In this document: in pieces, positions 36,144 through 43,773 of the stretch
Layout of the letters: each line of letters begins with the position of its first letter
Position numbering within the stretch: position 1 is the first letter of the stretch
Assembly (NCBI GenBank): GCA_965275905.1
Contig: CBDHYJ010000050.1
Span: 51,223 to 115,222 of the forward strand
Length of the DNA stretch: 64,000 nt
From: CBDAQD01 sp965275905
Lineage (GTDB): Bacteria; Pseudomonadota; Alphaproteobacteria; Rhizobiales; JAJFHC01
Direction of reading: 5' to 3'
Program-made: the position numbers and the translations under genes
The notes under the pieces: model-generated
What the model saw: only the letters and a program-made list of their open reading frames with translations
Told to the model about the DNA's origin: nothing
The model's database searches: none

Positions 36144-36766
36144 TCCGTCAACCTCGGCCCGTATTCGGCGAGTTCACTCGCGACCGCGCGATGCTCTTCG
36201 AGTTGAGCCCGGTAGGCGGTCACGGCTTCGGGCCACGTGATCTCCAGCCCGAGCTTGGGAACAAGCCCGTCAAGCCAGGCGAACGTGATCGGATATCCGC
36301 ATTCGGCCAGTGTCAGCCCGTGTTCCGGCTTTGGCGGTGCCGCCTTGAGCATGTTGCCGAGGTGAGCGAGGCGCGCGGTGATGGCGATGGACTGTTTCTC
36401 GAACACCGGCGTATCGCGCGCTGACTCAGCCAAATGCGGAAACAGTTTGCGCACCTCGGGCTCAAGCCGCGTGTCGTGGAAGCGCGACCGTTCGCGCACC
36501 TTCGCACGCTCCGCCGGATCAGCCGGCAGCATGGGCGGTTCGGCGTGCTTTTCGTTGAGATACTCGGCGATGGCCTCGCCGTCGGCGATCATGAGGTCAC
36601 CGTCAACCAGCGCGGGCAGGTTGCCCGAAGGGACCGTCTGCTTGTATTCGTCCGACCCGTAACCGCCGGGCGGCGGGATCTCGCGCCACGCCAGGTCCTT
36701 GTGGCGCAGCAGGATCCGCAGCTTCGCGCAATAGAGGCTGACGGGTATGGCGTAGACCGTGAGCAT
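36116..36766 (-). CDS. Glutathione S-transferase family protein
   Basis: A 216-residue GST: MLTVYAIPVSLYCAKLRILL (Ser/Cys active-site region SLYCAK), GNLPALVDGDLMIADGEAIA, EYLNEKHAEPPMLPADPAER. The C-terminal helical domain is less conserved. ATG 36766 is chosen because the longer frame begins with TTG inside the terminator of the upstream binding-protein gene. It overlaps the creatininase-family gene. Possibly a maleylpyruvate/maleylacetoacetate isomerase-like or dehalogenating GST; not resolved. Confidence 0.88.
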   Translation of the reverse strand: MLTVYAIPVSLYCAKLRILLRHKDLAWREIPPPGGYGSDEYKQTVPSGNLPALVDGDLMIADGEAIAEYLNEKHAEPPMLPADPAERAKVRERSRFHDTRLEPEVRKLFPHLAESARDTPVFEKQSIAITARLAHLGNMLKAAPPKPEHGLTLAECGYPITFAWLDGLVPKLGLEITWPEAVTAYRAQLEEHRAVASELAEYGPRLTEWLKHRAEA

Positions 36767-36770
36767 GGCA

Positions 36771-36797
36771 AACAAAACGGGGCGCCGAAGCGCCCCG
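36771..36797 (-). terminator. Rho-independent terminator with UUCG loop
   Basis: On the minus strand CGGGGCGC-TTCG-GCGCCCCG is followed at once by TTTTGTT. The 8-bp GC stem with a stable UUCG tetraloop starts 14 bases after the binding-protein stop. It separates that gene from the GST/creatininase unit downstream. Confidence 0.85.
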
Positions 36798-36811
36798 CTG
36801 TCATATCCAGT

Positions 36812-37588
36812 TCAGTTGAGCAGCTTCCACTTCTTGCCGAGCGTGTCGAAGAAGCCGCGCTCCCGCTTCAGCGCGATCCAGGTGTTCACGTAGTTGATCC
36901 ACACCTGGTCGCCTTGCGGCAGCAGCATGGCGATCGGGGTCGGCGCCTTCGGCGCGGAGACCGGAACGATCATCATCTGCGGATACTTCTCCACCAGCTT
37001 GTTGGCTTCAACATTGGACGTGATGTGGGCCGCGGCACGACCTGCAAGCACCTCCTGGAAGTCGCGGGCCGGTGCTTCCACGATGTTGTGCTTGGCGTTC
37101 GGGAAGAACTGTTTGACCTGCTTTTCCTGTGTTGTGCCAAGCGTCGCGGCAACGACCACGTCCGGCTTGTCGAGATCGGCCCAGTCCTTGAACTTGTCGC
37201 CGTTCTTCTTGAGGATCAGCGGCACCGTGGCGAGCGAGAAGTAGCTGCTCGAATAGCCGGCCGCCTTCGCCCGGGCCGGGGAGATCGAGGCCGAGCCGGT
37301 CATGTGGTACTTGCCCGACGTGACGCCGCTCACCAGTGTCTTCCAGTCCGCAGGCACGAACTCGAGTTTGACGTCGAGATCCTTGGCCAGCTCGGTCATG
37401 ACGTCGATGTCATAACCCTTGTAGGTGTTTGTGGCCGGATCCTTCATGGTCATCGGGTTCCAGTCACCGGTGGTGCCCACCTTGAGCACACCGCTATTGA
37501 GAATGTCCTTGAGCGCCGACTGCGCACTTGCCTGAGTGGTCCCCGCGACCATCACCAGCGCAGCCAGAACGATTCCTATCAAACGCAT
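36812..37588 (-). CDS. Amino-acid-type ABC transporter substrate-binding protein
   Basis: A 258-residue family 3 binding protein: signal peptide (IGIVLAALVMVAGTTQASA), then DILNSGVLKVGTTGDWNPMT, and the signature KGYDIDVMTELAKDLDVKLE. Lobe 2 has YHMTGSASISPARAKAAGYS. It is closer to cyclohexadienyl-dehydratase-like/polar binding proteins than to HisJ. Transcribed divergently from its ATPase and permease genes across a 126-base promoter region and closed by its own terminator, so it can be expressed at a different level. Confidence 0.92.
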   Translation of the reverse strand: MRLIGIVLAALVMVAGTTQASAQSALKDILNSGVLKVGTTGDWNPMTMKDPATNTYKGYDIDVMTELAKDLDVKLEFVPADWKTLVSGVTSGKYHMTGSASISPARAKAAGYSSSYFSLATVPLILKKNGDKFKDWADLDKPDVVVAATLGTTQEKQVKQFFPNAKHNIVEAPARDFQEVLAGRAAAHITSNVEANKLVEKYPQMMIVPVSAPKAPTPIAMLLPQGDQVWINYVNTWIALKRERGFFDTLGKKWKLLN

Positions 37589-37641
37589 AGATACCCTCCC
37601 TGAGTCAGCTGTAACCGTATCATCGCGTGGCCACAGCGGAA

Positions 37642-37676
37642 TTGCAAGAAACTAAATTTGTTGCATGGAGCGCAAC
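37642..37676. promoter_or_regulatory. Cluster of TTGCA/TGCAA half-sites in the divergent ABC promoter
   Basis: TGCAA (37643-37647) and TTGCA (37661-37665) form a dyad, overlapped by GTTGC-N7-GCAAC (37660-37676). The 9-mer TGCAAGAAA (37643-37651) recurs at 39843-39851 before the oxygenase gene. Candidate operator for the XRE-cupin regulator encoded in the same cluster (inference). Confidence 0.5.
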
Positions 37677-37714
37677 AACATGGTCAAGTTGCCTCGCTGT
37701 TCGAGGGAGGGGAA

Positions 37715-38467
37715 ATGCAGGATAGTGAGACCGGCAAGGTCATCCGAATCTCGAATGTATCCAAGTATTTCGGCGCGTTTCAGGCCTTGAAGGATGTGTC
37801 GCTCGACGTTGCGCTCGGCGAGCGGATCGTGGTCTGCGGACCATCGGGGTCCGGCAAGTCCACCCTTATCCGCTGCATCAACCGGCTGGAAAAACACCAG
37901 GACGGATCGATCATCGTCGACGATGTCGAGCTCAACGACAGCAGGGACAGCCTGAACAAGATCCGTGCCAAGGTCGGCATGGTGTTCCAGCAGTTCAACC
38001 TGTTTCCTCATCTGACAGTGCTCGAGAATCTGACCCTTGGTCCGGTGAGGGCACGCAAGATTCCCCAGGCGGAAGCCCGGGAGCGCGCGATGGGTTATCT
38101 CGAGCGCGTTCATATTCCCGAACAGGCCGACAAGTATCCGCGCCAGCTGTCCGGCGGGCAGCAGCAGCGTGTCGCGATCGCAAGGTCGCTCTGCATGGAG
38201 CCGCAGATCATGCTGTTCGATGAACCCACCTCGGCGCTCGATCCGGAGATGATCAACGAGGTCCTCGACGTCATGGTCGAACTCGCGGGCAGCGGGATGA
38301 CTATGATCTGCGTGACCCACGAGATGGGCTTTGCGCGAAAGGTCGCCGACAAGATGGTGTTCATGGATCACGGCGAGATCGTCGAGGTGGCGGAACCGGA
38401 GAAATTCTTCTCGTCGCCCGAGAGTCAGCGCTGCCAGGAATTCCTTCAGAAGATCCTGCAGCACTAG
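37715..38467 (+). CDS. Amino-acid-type ABC transporter ATP-binding protein
   Basis: A 250-residue ABC ATPase (GlnQ-like): Walker A GPSGSGKST, VFQQFNLFPHLTVLENL, signature LSGGQQQR, Walker B IMLFDEPTSALDPEM, and THEMGFARKVAD. ATG 37715 has a strong GGGAGGGG site; the frame to 37658 starts with TTG and is unlikely. First gene of a run of seven same-strand genes to 43015. Confidence 0.94.
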   Translation: MQDSETGKVIRISNVSKYFGAFQALKDVSLDVALGERIVVCGPSGSGKSTLIRCINRLEKHQDGSIIVDDVELNDSRDSLNKIRAKVGMVFQQFNLFPHLTVLENLTLGPVRARKIPQAEARERAMGYLERVHIPEQADKYPRQLSGGQQQRVAIARSLCMEPQIMLFDEPTSALDPEMINEVLDVMVELAGSGMTMICVTHEMGFARKVADKMVFMDHGEIVEVAEPEKFFSSPESQRCQEFLQKILQH

Positions 38468-38478
38468 GGGAGGGGCGC

Positions 38479-39219
38479 ATGAGAATCTTGGTCATCTGCG
38501 GCGTCTGCCTTCTGGCGCTTTCCGGCTGTTCGGGCGACTGGGGCTGGTACGTCGTCAACCCGACGACGACGGCCGGCAGCAACAATCTCCAGTTTCTTCT
38601 GAGCGGCCTCTACTACACCGTGCTTTTGTCGCTGACCGCGATTGCCATTTCGATCGTGACCGGGCTGCTGGTCGCCCTGCCGGGCCTGTCCGAAAGGTCA
38701 TACCTGCGCGGCTTCAACCGGCTCTACGTCGAAGTCGTCCGGGCGGTGCCGATCCTCGTCCTGATCCTCTGGGTTTACTACGGCCTTCCGCAACTGACGG
38801 GTATCTCGATCAGCGTTTTCTGGGCCGGCGTCATCGCGCTGGCCTTGTCGGACAGCGCCTTCGAGGCGGAGATCTTCCGCGCGGGCATCCAGTCCATCGC
38901 CAAGGGACAGTACGAAGCGGCGCACTCGATTTCGCTCAGCTATCCGGACACCATGCGGTTTGTCATCCTGCCGCAGGCGATCCGGCGCATTCTGCCGGCC
39001 CTCGGCAACCAGCTCGTCTACATGCTGAAGATGTCGTCGCTGGTTTCCGTGATCGGCATGCAGGAGCTGACCCGCAAGGCGAATGAGCTCGTGGTCTCCG
39101 AATACCGGCCGCTCGAAATCTACACGGTGCTGGTTCTTGAATATCTGGTTCTCATCCTCATCGTGTCCGCCGGCGTGCGCTGGCTGGAGCGGCGGATGCA
39201 GGTCGACGAAAGGCAATAG
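38479..39219 (+). CDS. ABC transporter permease with lipobox-like N-terminus
   Basis: A 246-residue HisM/GlnP-type permease with RAVPILVLILWVYYGLPQ and EAA loop SIAKGQYEAAHSISLSYPDT. Its first 17 residues read as a lipoprotein signal, with lipobox L-S-G-C ending at Cys17, followed by a short exported stretch before the first permease helix. It is the only permease gene of this transporter, so it probably works as a homodimer. GGGGAGGGG precedes the start. Confidence 0.92.
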   Translation: MRILVICGVCLLALSGCSGDWGWYVVNPTTTAGSNNLQFLLSGLYYTVLLSLTAIAISIVTGLLVALPGLSERSYLRGFNRLYVEVVRAVPILVLILWVYYGLPQLTGISISVFWAGVIALALSDSAFEAEIFRAGIQSIAKGQYEAAHSISLSYPDTMRFVILPQAIRRILPALGNQLVYMLKMSSLVSVIGMQELTRKANELVVSEYRPLEIYTVLVLEYLVLILIVSAGVRWLERRMQVDERQ

Positions 39220-39230
39220 AGGCACACCCC

Positions 39231-39809
39231 ATGTCGGCATGGATAAAGATGATCGGGGACGAAGATGCGGACGCGGATCTGCTCGACGCTCTGAAGCTTG
39301 CGCGCACCCCGCACGGCACGGTCGACAACGTCATGCGGGTGCACTCGCTGCGTCCGAACACGATGCGCGGACATGTGATGCTCTACCGCGCCGCTCTGCA
39401 TGACGACGCGAATACACTTCCCGTGTGGCTGCAGGAGGTGATCGGTTCATACGTGTCGATGCTGAATGAATGTCCCTATTCGCTGGCCAACCACTGGGCC
39501 AACGCCCGGCATCTCATAAGCAACGATGCACGGGCCCGGGATATCGAGCAGGCCCTGAAGGCGCGCCGGCCGCAGGATGTTTTCGAGGGCGCCGAACTGG
39601 CATTGCTTCAATATGCGGAAAAACTGACGTTGACCCCCGGAAAGATGGTCAAGGGCGACGTCGATGTGCTGATCGATGCGGGCCTGGACGATGGCCAGGT
39701 GCTCGAGGCGAACCAGATCATCGGGTATTTCTGCTACGCCAACCGGTTGCTGAACGGTCTTGGCGTGACCACCGATGGGGATGTCGTCGGCTACTACGCG
39801 GAAACATGA
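39231..39809 (+). CDS. AhpD/carboxymuconolactone-decarboxylase-like protein
   Basis: A 192-residue all-helical protein of the peroxidase-related AhpD superfamily: DNVMRVHSLRPNTMRGHVML, then SMLNECPYSLANHWANARHL. The redox motif is usually E-C-x-x-C-x-x-x-H. Here it is Glu80-Cys81-Pro-Tyr-Ser84-...-His88, so the second cysteine is serine and peroxidase activity is doubtful. It lies 11 bases after the permease gene in the island's operon. Confidence 0.85.
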   Translation: MSAWIKMIGDEDADADLLDALKLARTPHGTVDNVMRVHSLRPNTMRGHVMLYRAALHDDANTLPVWLQEVIGSYVSMLNECPYSLANHWANARHLISNDARARDIEQALKARRPQDVFEGAELALLQYAEKLTLTPGKMVKGDVDVLIDAGLDDGQVLEANQIIGYFCYANRLLNGLGVTTDGDVVGYYAET

Positions 39810-39824
39810 AGTGTTGCGTCACAT

Positions 39825-39851
39825 GCAATTTATTGCTTATTATGCAAGAAA
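39825..39851. promoter_or_regulatory. Dyad GCAAT-TT-ATTGC and TGCAAGAAA before the oxygenase gene
   Basis: An AT-rich 66-base gap contains the perfect dyad GCAATTTATTGC (39825-39836) and TGCAAGAAA (39843-39851), the same 9-mer as in the ABC promoter region at 37643. It suggests an internal promoter under common control. Confidence 0.5.
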
Positions 39852-39875
39852 TATAAAAGGCATGAGGAACACGCA

Positions 39876-40838
39876 ATGGCTTACGCCCAGGCCAAGACAG
39901 TAGATACCGATATCATCCCGGTCATTGACATTAGCCCGCTGCGCGATGGCAGCGATCCGCAGGGCGTTGCCCGGGCGCTTCATGCCGCCAGTCAGGGGCT
40001 GGGCTTCATCTACGTCAGCGGCCACGGAATTCCGGATGACATCATCGCGTCGGCCCGGGTGTCTGCCTACCGGCTGTTCCGCGCGTCTGAATCAGACAAG
40101 GAGACGATCCGTGTCTCGGAGCGCCATCGCGGCTGGCTTGGGCGCGGCGGCGCGAAGATGCAGGACGACGCCAGAGCGGACCTGAAGGAGAGCTTTATCT
40201 GGGGCTACCAGGACGAAGACGGCAACACGCCCGAGGATCATGCCCTGCGCGGTGCCAACCGCTGGCCGGCTTTCGTCCCGGAAATGCAGACCAATGCCAT
40301 GGCCTACTTTCATCACGCGCACGATGTCGCGCGGCATCTGATGCGGGGATTCGCGCTCGGCCTCGACCTCGATGAAGACTTCTTTCTGAAGACGTGCTCC
40401 AGGCCGCTCAGCCGGGCGTCCTTCGTCTACTACCCGGCACAGCCCGAAGACATGGGCGACCAGCAGTTCGGAGTCGGGCCGCACACGGATTTCGGCGTAC
40501 TGACCGTGCTTTGCCAGGATTCGGTCGGGGGTCTTCAGGTCCAGGACGTCAATGGCGACTGGATTCATGCCCCGCCCATCGAGGGCACACTGATTGTGAA
40601 CGTCGCCGACCTCCTGGCCCGGTGGACCGACGGCGCCTACAAATCTACGCCGCACCGCGTCGTCAACAGCTCAGGTTCCGAACGTCTGTCGCTCGTGCTG
40701 GCGTTCGACCCGGATCCGGAGACGCTGATCGACGCCCGCGAGATTTTTGGTGAGGACCACGAGGCCGGCGAAGAGCCCATCACCTGCGGAGACTACCTTG
40801 TATGGCGTTTCGGCAAGGCGTTCTCCTACCGGGCCTGA
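39876..40838 (+). CDS. Isopenicillin N synthase-like Fe(II)-dependent oxygenase
   Basis: A 320-residue non-haem iron oxygenase. N-terminal DIOX_N domain (IPVIDISPLRDGSDPQG, GLGFIYVSGHGIPDD) and C-terminal 2OG-FeII domain with facial triad His203/Asp205 (GVGPHTDFGVLTVL) and His260 (STPHRVVNSSG), plus Arg270 of the RxS motif (SERLSL) that usually binds 2-oxoglutarate. Likely hydroxylates or oxidatively cleaves a small substrate imported by the neighbouring transporter. The substrate is not predictable. Confidence 0.92.
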   Translation: MAYAQAKTVDTDIIPVIDISPLRDGSDPQGVARALHAASQGLGFIYVSGHGIPDDIIASARVSAYRLFRASESDKETIRVSERHRGWLGRGGAKMQDDARADLKESFIWGYQDEDGNTPEDHALRGANRWPAFVPEMQTNAMAYFHHAHDVARHLMRGFALGLDLDEDFFLKTCSRPLSRASFVYYPAQPEDMGDQQFGVGPHTDFGVLTVLCQDSVGGLQVQDVNGDWIHAPPIEGTLIVNVADLLARWTDGAYKSTPHRVVNSSGSERLSLVLAFDPDPETLIDAREIFGEDHEAGEEPITCGDYLVWRFGKAFSYRA

Positions 40839-40845
40839 CACATCC

Positions 40846-41445
40846 ATGAGCAGCCGCACGCAGAGTTTGCCAGGAGACGCCATCGATCTCGCGATCGGGT
40901 CTGCATTGAGAGACCTGCGTGAGGATCGTGACCTGACAGCACGTCAACTCGCGGAACAGGCCGGTATTTCCGCTGCCATGGTAAGCCGGATCGAGAACGG
41001 TCTTGTGTCGCCGTCCATAGCGACGCTGAATGCACTGAGCAGAGCGCTTGATGTGCCGCTCGTGAGCCTGTTCAGGGAAACCGGGTCCAGTCATGCCGAC
41101 TTCACGCATGTGAAAAAAGGCGAGGGGCTGAAGTCCACCCGCCTGACCGACAGTCACAGTCATGAGTTCGTCAATCTTGCGTTTCATACACGCAGGGACA
41201 TGCAGTTCGAGGCCCGCCTCGTTACGCTGGTGCGGCAGAATGCCAAGCCGCCGGTCTATGTTGGTCATGGCGTCGTTTACATCTACGTCGTCGAGGGCGA
41301 GGCGATCTACGGGTATGGTCAACAGGCGATCACGCTCAAGGCCGGCGACAGTCTGAGTCTCGACGCGGAATTGCGGCACGGTTTCAAAGAGGTCATTTCG
41401 GACGTGTTCACGTTTCTCACCGTTCAGGCCGAGGCCCGGCGATGA
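40846..41445 (+). CDS. XRE-cupin transcriptional regulator
   Basis: A 199-residue regulator: HTH_XRE (GSALRDLREDRDLTARQLAE, GISAAMVSRIENGLVSPSIA) and a C-terminal cupin (VTLVRQNAKPPVYVGHGVVY, VYIYVVEGEAIYGYGQQAIT). XRE-cupins sense small catabolic substrates and control the adjacent genes. ATG 40846 follows the oxygenase stop by 7 bases; the downstream gene overlaps it by ATGA. Probable local regulator of the island. Confidence 0.92.
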   Translation: MSSRTQSLPGDAIDLAIGSALRDLREDRDLTARQLAEQAGISAAMVSRIENGLVSPSIATLNALSRALDVPLVSLFRETGSSHADFTHVKKGEGLKSTRLTDSHSHEFVNLAFHTRRDMQFEARLVTLVRQNAKPPVYVGHGVVYIYVVEGEAIYGYGQQAITLKAGDSLSLDAELRHGFKEVISDVFTFLTVQAEARR

Positions 41446-42539
41446 AAGACCGCAAAAGCTGCGCGGAAGGCGCAAGGAACATGCTCGTCAATTGTGCCGG
41501 TCTTGAGAAGGGCGCCGACCTGCTCATCGTTCGCGAGTGGCCGGAACTCGGCTGGTACGATCGCGACGCACCGGCCGCCGTCGCCCGGGAAGCGGAAGCC
41601 ATGGGGATGAAGGTGTCGCGCCTCTCGGTTGGCGGCCCCGGCAATGCGCGCAGTTCGGCCGTCGCGGAGGCGGTGGCGCAATATGATTGCACGATTTTCT
41701 TTGCCCGGATTGGTGACCAGGACCGATTCGCCGAGCCTGAGCCGGGCAAGACGGTCGTCATGTCTTATATCCGCGACTCCGCAATGCTCGGTTCGTCATA
41801 CGGCACCGCCGATCACAGGGCACTGAAAGCGCTCAAAGATGCGATCGACGATGTCCTGCTCGGAGCCCGGGCGATCGAAATAACCTGCCCGCTCGGCACG
41901 GAACTTACAGGCGGCGTGCCGGCCGCGGCCCGGGAGGAACGTGCCGATGTCTCCGTCCGCCGCTTCCCGCTCGGGGTGCCGCAGCCCGTCGATGCAGGCC
42001 TCTTCTCCGGCCGGGTCGCGCTCGCGCACTACCTGACGCCGACGGGTTCGAAGGTGTACGAACCGGCCCACGTGGAGATAGACCAGCCCGTCTACGCCAC
42101 GGTCGAGCGCGGGCGTCTCGGAGATATCGAGGGAAACCCGGAGACAGTCCGCCGTGTGCGCGAGCACTACAGGACCGTTTCTGACCAGTTCGGGATCGAC
42201 GGCGACGTCGTGCATTCCTGGCATGCCGGATTTCATCCCGCCAGTGCCTACACGCGGAATGCCGGCGACGATCCGGACCGCTGGTCTAACACGGTGTTCA
42301 CCAATCCGAGGTTTCTGCATTTTCACACCTGCGGCGACTATGCGCCGGGCGAAATCTGCTGGATGGTGCTCGATCAGACGGTGATGATCGACGGCACCGC
42401 TCTTTGGGAGAGCGGCCGATTCCGTGCCGATGCGTTTCCGGAGACTGCGGCGTGCCTGGAACAGTGGCCGATCCTGGTCGATCTGTTTGCCGAGCCGTCG
42501 GATCAGATCGGCCTGCCGAATGGCCACTCCTCAGCATAA
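41442..42539 (+). CDS. M29/NicX-like putative metalloprotein
   Basis: A 365-residue protein with M29-aminopeptidase-like layout: N-terminal Rossmann-like half (GADLLIVREWPELGWYDRDA, AQYDCTIFFARIGDQDRFA) and a C-terminal half with FLHFHTCGDYAPGEICWMVL (His293, His295). That end is where M29 peptidases and 2,5-dihydroxypyridine dioxygenase NicX place a metal-binding His. The assignment is weak and from pattern alone. It overlaps the XRE-cupin gene by ATGA and the SnoaL gene by one base (TAATG), so all three are coupled. Confidence 0.6.
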   Translation: MKDRKSCAEGARNMLVNCAGLEKGADLLIVREWPELGWYDRDAPAAVAREAEAMGMKVSRLSVGGPGNARSSAVAEAVAQYDCTIFFARIGDQDRFAEPEPGKTVVMSYIRDSAMLGSSYGTADHRALKALKDAIDDVLLGARAIEITCPLGTELTGGVPAAAREERADVSVRRFPLGVPQPVDAGLFSGRVALAHYLTPTGSKVYEPAHVEIDQPVYATVERGRLGDIEGNPETVRRVREHYRTVSDQFGIDGDVVHSWHAGFHPASAYTRNAGDDPDRWSNTVFTNPRFLHFHTCGDYAPGEICWMVLDQTVMIDGTALWESGRFRADAFPETAACLEQWPILVDLFAEPSDQIGLPNGHSSA

Positions 42540-43015
42540 TGACCGGTATCACTGAAGCCGGGGATCTGCCTGCCGGGATCGCTGCTGCATGGAATGCCGG
42601 CGACGCCGCGCGGTTTGCCGCTCTGTTCGCGGAGGATGCCGACTTCGTCAATGTCGTCGGGCTCTGGTGGGAGAAACGCCGGGCCATCGAGAAGGCTCAC
42701 GCCTACGGTTTCGAGCGCATATTTACGGATGCCCGGATGACGGTCGAGCGGGTAAAGACACGCCGGTTGGTGCCGGCCGCCTGCGTGGTCCACTTCAGGT
42801 GGGCTATGGCTGGTCAGACGGCGCCCGACGGCTCTCCGGCAGGCGAACGGCGCGGCATCATGAGCCTTGTCGCCGAGCGAGACGTGGACGGCTGGCGGAT
42901 CGTGAGCGCGCAGAACACCGATATCATCGAGGGTGTCGACACGCATGTCGTGTCCGGCGACGGGCGGTCGACCGCCAGTTATCTAAGGGCGAACAAGCGG
43001 GAAGGTGAAGTTTAA
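42539..43015 (+). CDS. SnoaL-like protein (NTF2 fold, SgcJ/EcaC type)
   Basis: A 158-residue NTF2-like protein: IAAAWNAGDAARFAALFAED, ADFVNVVGLWWEKRRAIEKA, and RRGIMSLVAERDVDGWRIVS with AQNTDIIEG. This SgcJ/EcaC pattern is common for small enzymes or binding proteins of unclear activity. Last gene of the + strand run, starting inside the preceding stop codon. Confidence 0.88.
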   Translation: MTGITEAGDLPAGIAAAWNAGDAARFAALFAEDADFVNVVGLWWEKRRAIEKAHAYGFERIFTDARMTVERVKTRRLVPAACVVHFRWAMAGQTAPDGSPAGERRGIMSLVAERDVDGWRIVSAQNTDIIEGVDTHVVSGDGRSTASYLRANKREGEV

Positions 43016-43038
43016 GGCGGGTCCGGCCTGGCCGGTGC

Positions 43039-43566
43039 CTATTCCTCGATCTTCTTGATGACGTCGCGCGCCTGCTGGACCACGTCCATGATCTGGTTGG
43101 ACAGGTTCTCCGGGGCTTCGGCCGCGAGGTCGACGAGTTCCCGGAGCAGATGCACGCAGGACAGGGAATTCGCGATGACCCTGGCCTGGGCTTCGATGCG
43201 GCTGGGATCGAGATCGTATTCCGACGCCGGTACGCGCCAGCCGCCCCAGTCCCGTTCGCCCGTGACGACGATGGGGTAGGTACCCGGAAACGGATGATCG
43301 CTCGATTCCTCGGACGACTGCCATTTGTTCTGGCCGCGAACGAGCCGCCACTGGATCGCTTCGCCGTTCACGTCGCTGGTCGCGGCGACTTCCTCGGCCT
43401 GGAGTTCGTCCGCGCCGAAATTGCGCCCGAGGCCGCAGTCGTAGGTAACCTTGATCGGTTCCTCGACGCCCTTCGCCCATTGCGGAACGACATGTTCGAT
43501 CAGCGCCCAGGTGCCGACAGGTTTCACGTAAACCCGCTGATTCTTGTGATAATGAGCCTTTGCCAT
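43039..43566 (-). CDS. Conserved-looking hypothetical protein
   Basis: A 175-residue soluble protein with no signal or membrane segment. The N-terminus YHKNQRVYVKPVGTWALIEH and GVEEPIKVTYDCGLGRNFGA look like an SH3-type beta domain; the C-terminus is helical (IMDVVQQARDVIKKIEE). No family is named with confidence. Single gene, convergent with the island operon. Confidence 0.75.
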   Translation of the reverse strand: MAKAHYHKNQRVYVKPVGTWALIEHVVPQWAKGVEEPIKVTYDCGLGRNFGADELQAEEVAATSDVNGEAIQWRLVRGQNKWQSSEESSDHPFPGTYPIVVTGERDWGGWRVPASEYDLDPSRIEAQARVIANSLSCVHLLRELVDLAAEAPENLSNQIMDVVQQARDVIKKIEE

Positions 43567-43773
43567 CGTGCATACCCCTTTGCTTCGCGCCAGGTTCGCC
43601 CGTCGCGGTGTGCAAAATGCGCAGTCGAGATTAAGGATAGTTCCGGTTTCTTAGCGCATGATTAACCAGATTCCAAAAATGCGGACGCCGGAATTTGTCG
43701 CCTGAATACCATCCGTTCTGCTATGTCGGCTCCATGAAACGGCGTCCTGCCCATCAGCCTGGAGTTAAGTGAT

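Noticed and set aside
39231..39809. Assigning AhpD alkylhydroperoxidase
   Set aside because: The second catalytic cysteine is absent, so only superfamily membership is claimed.
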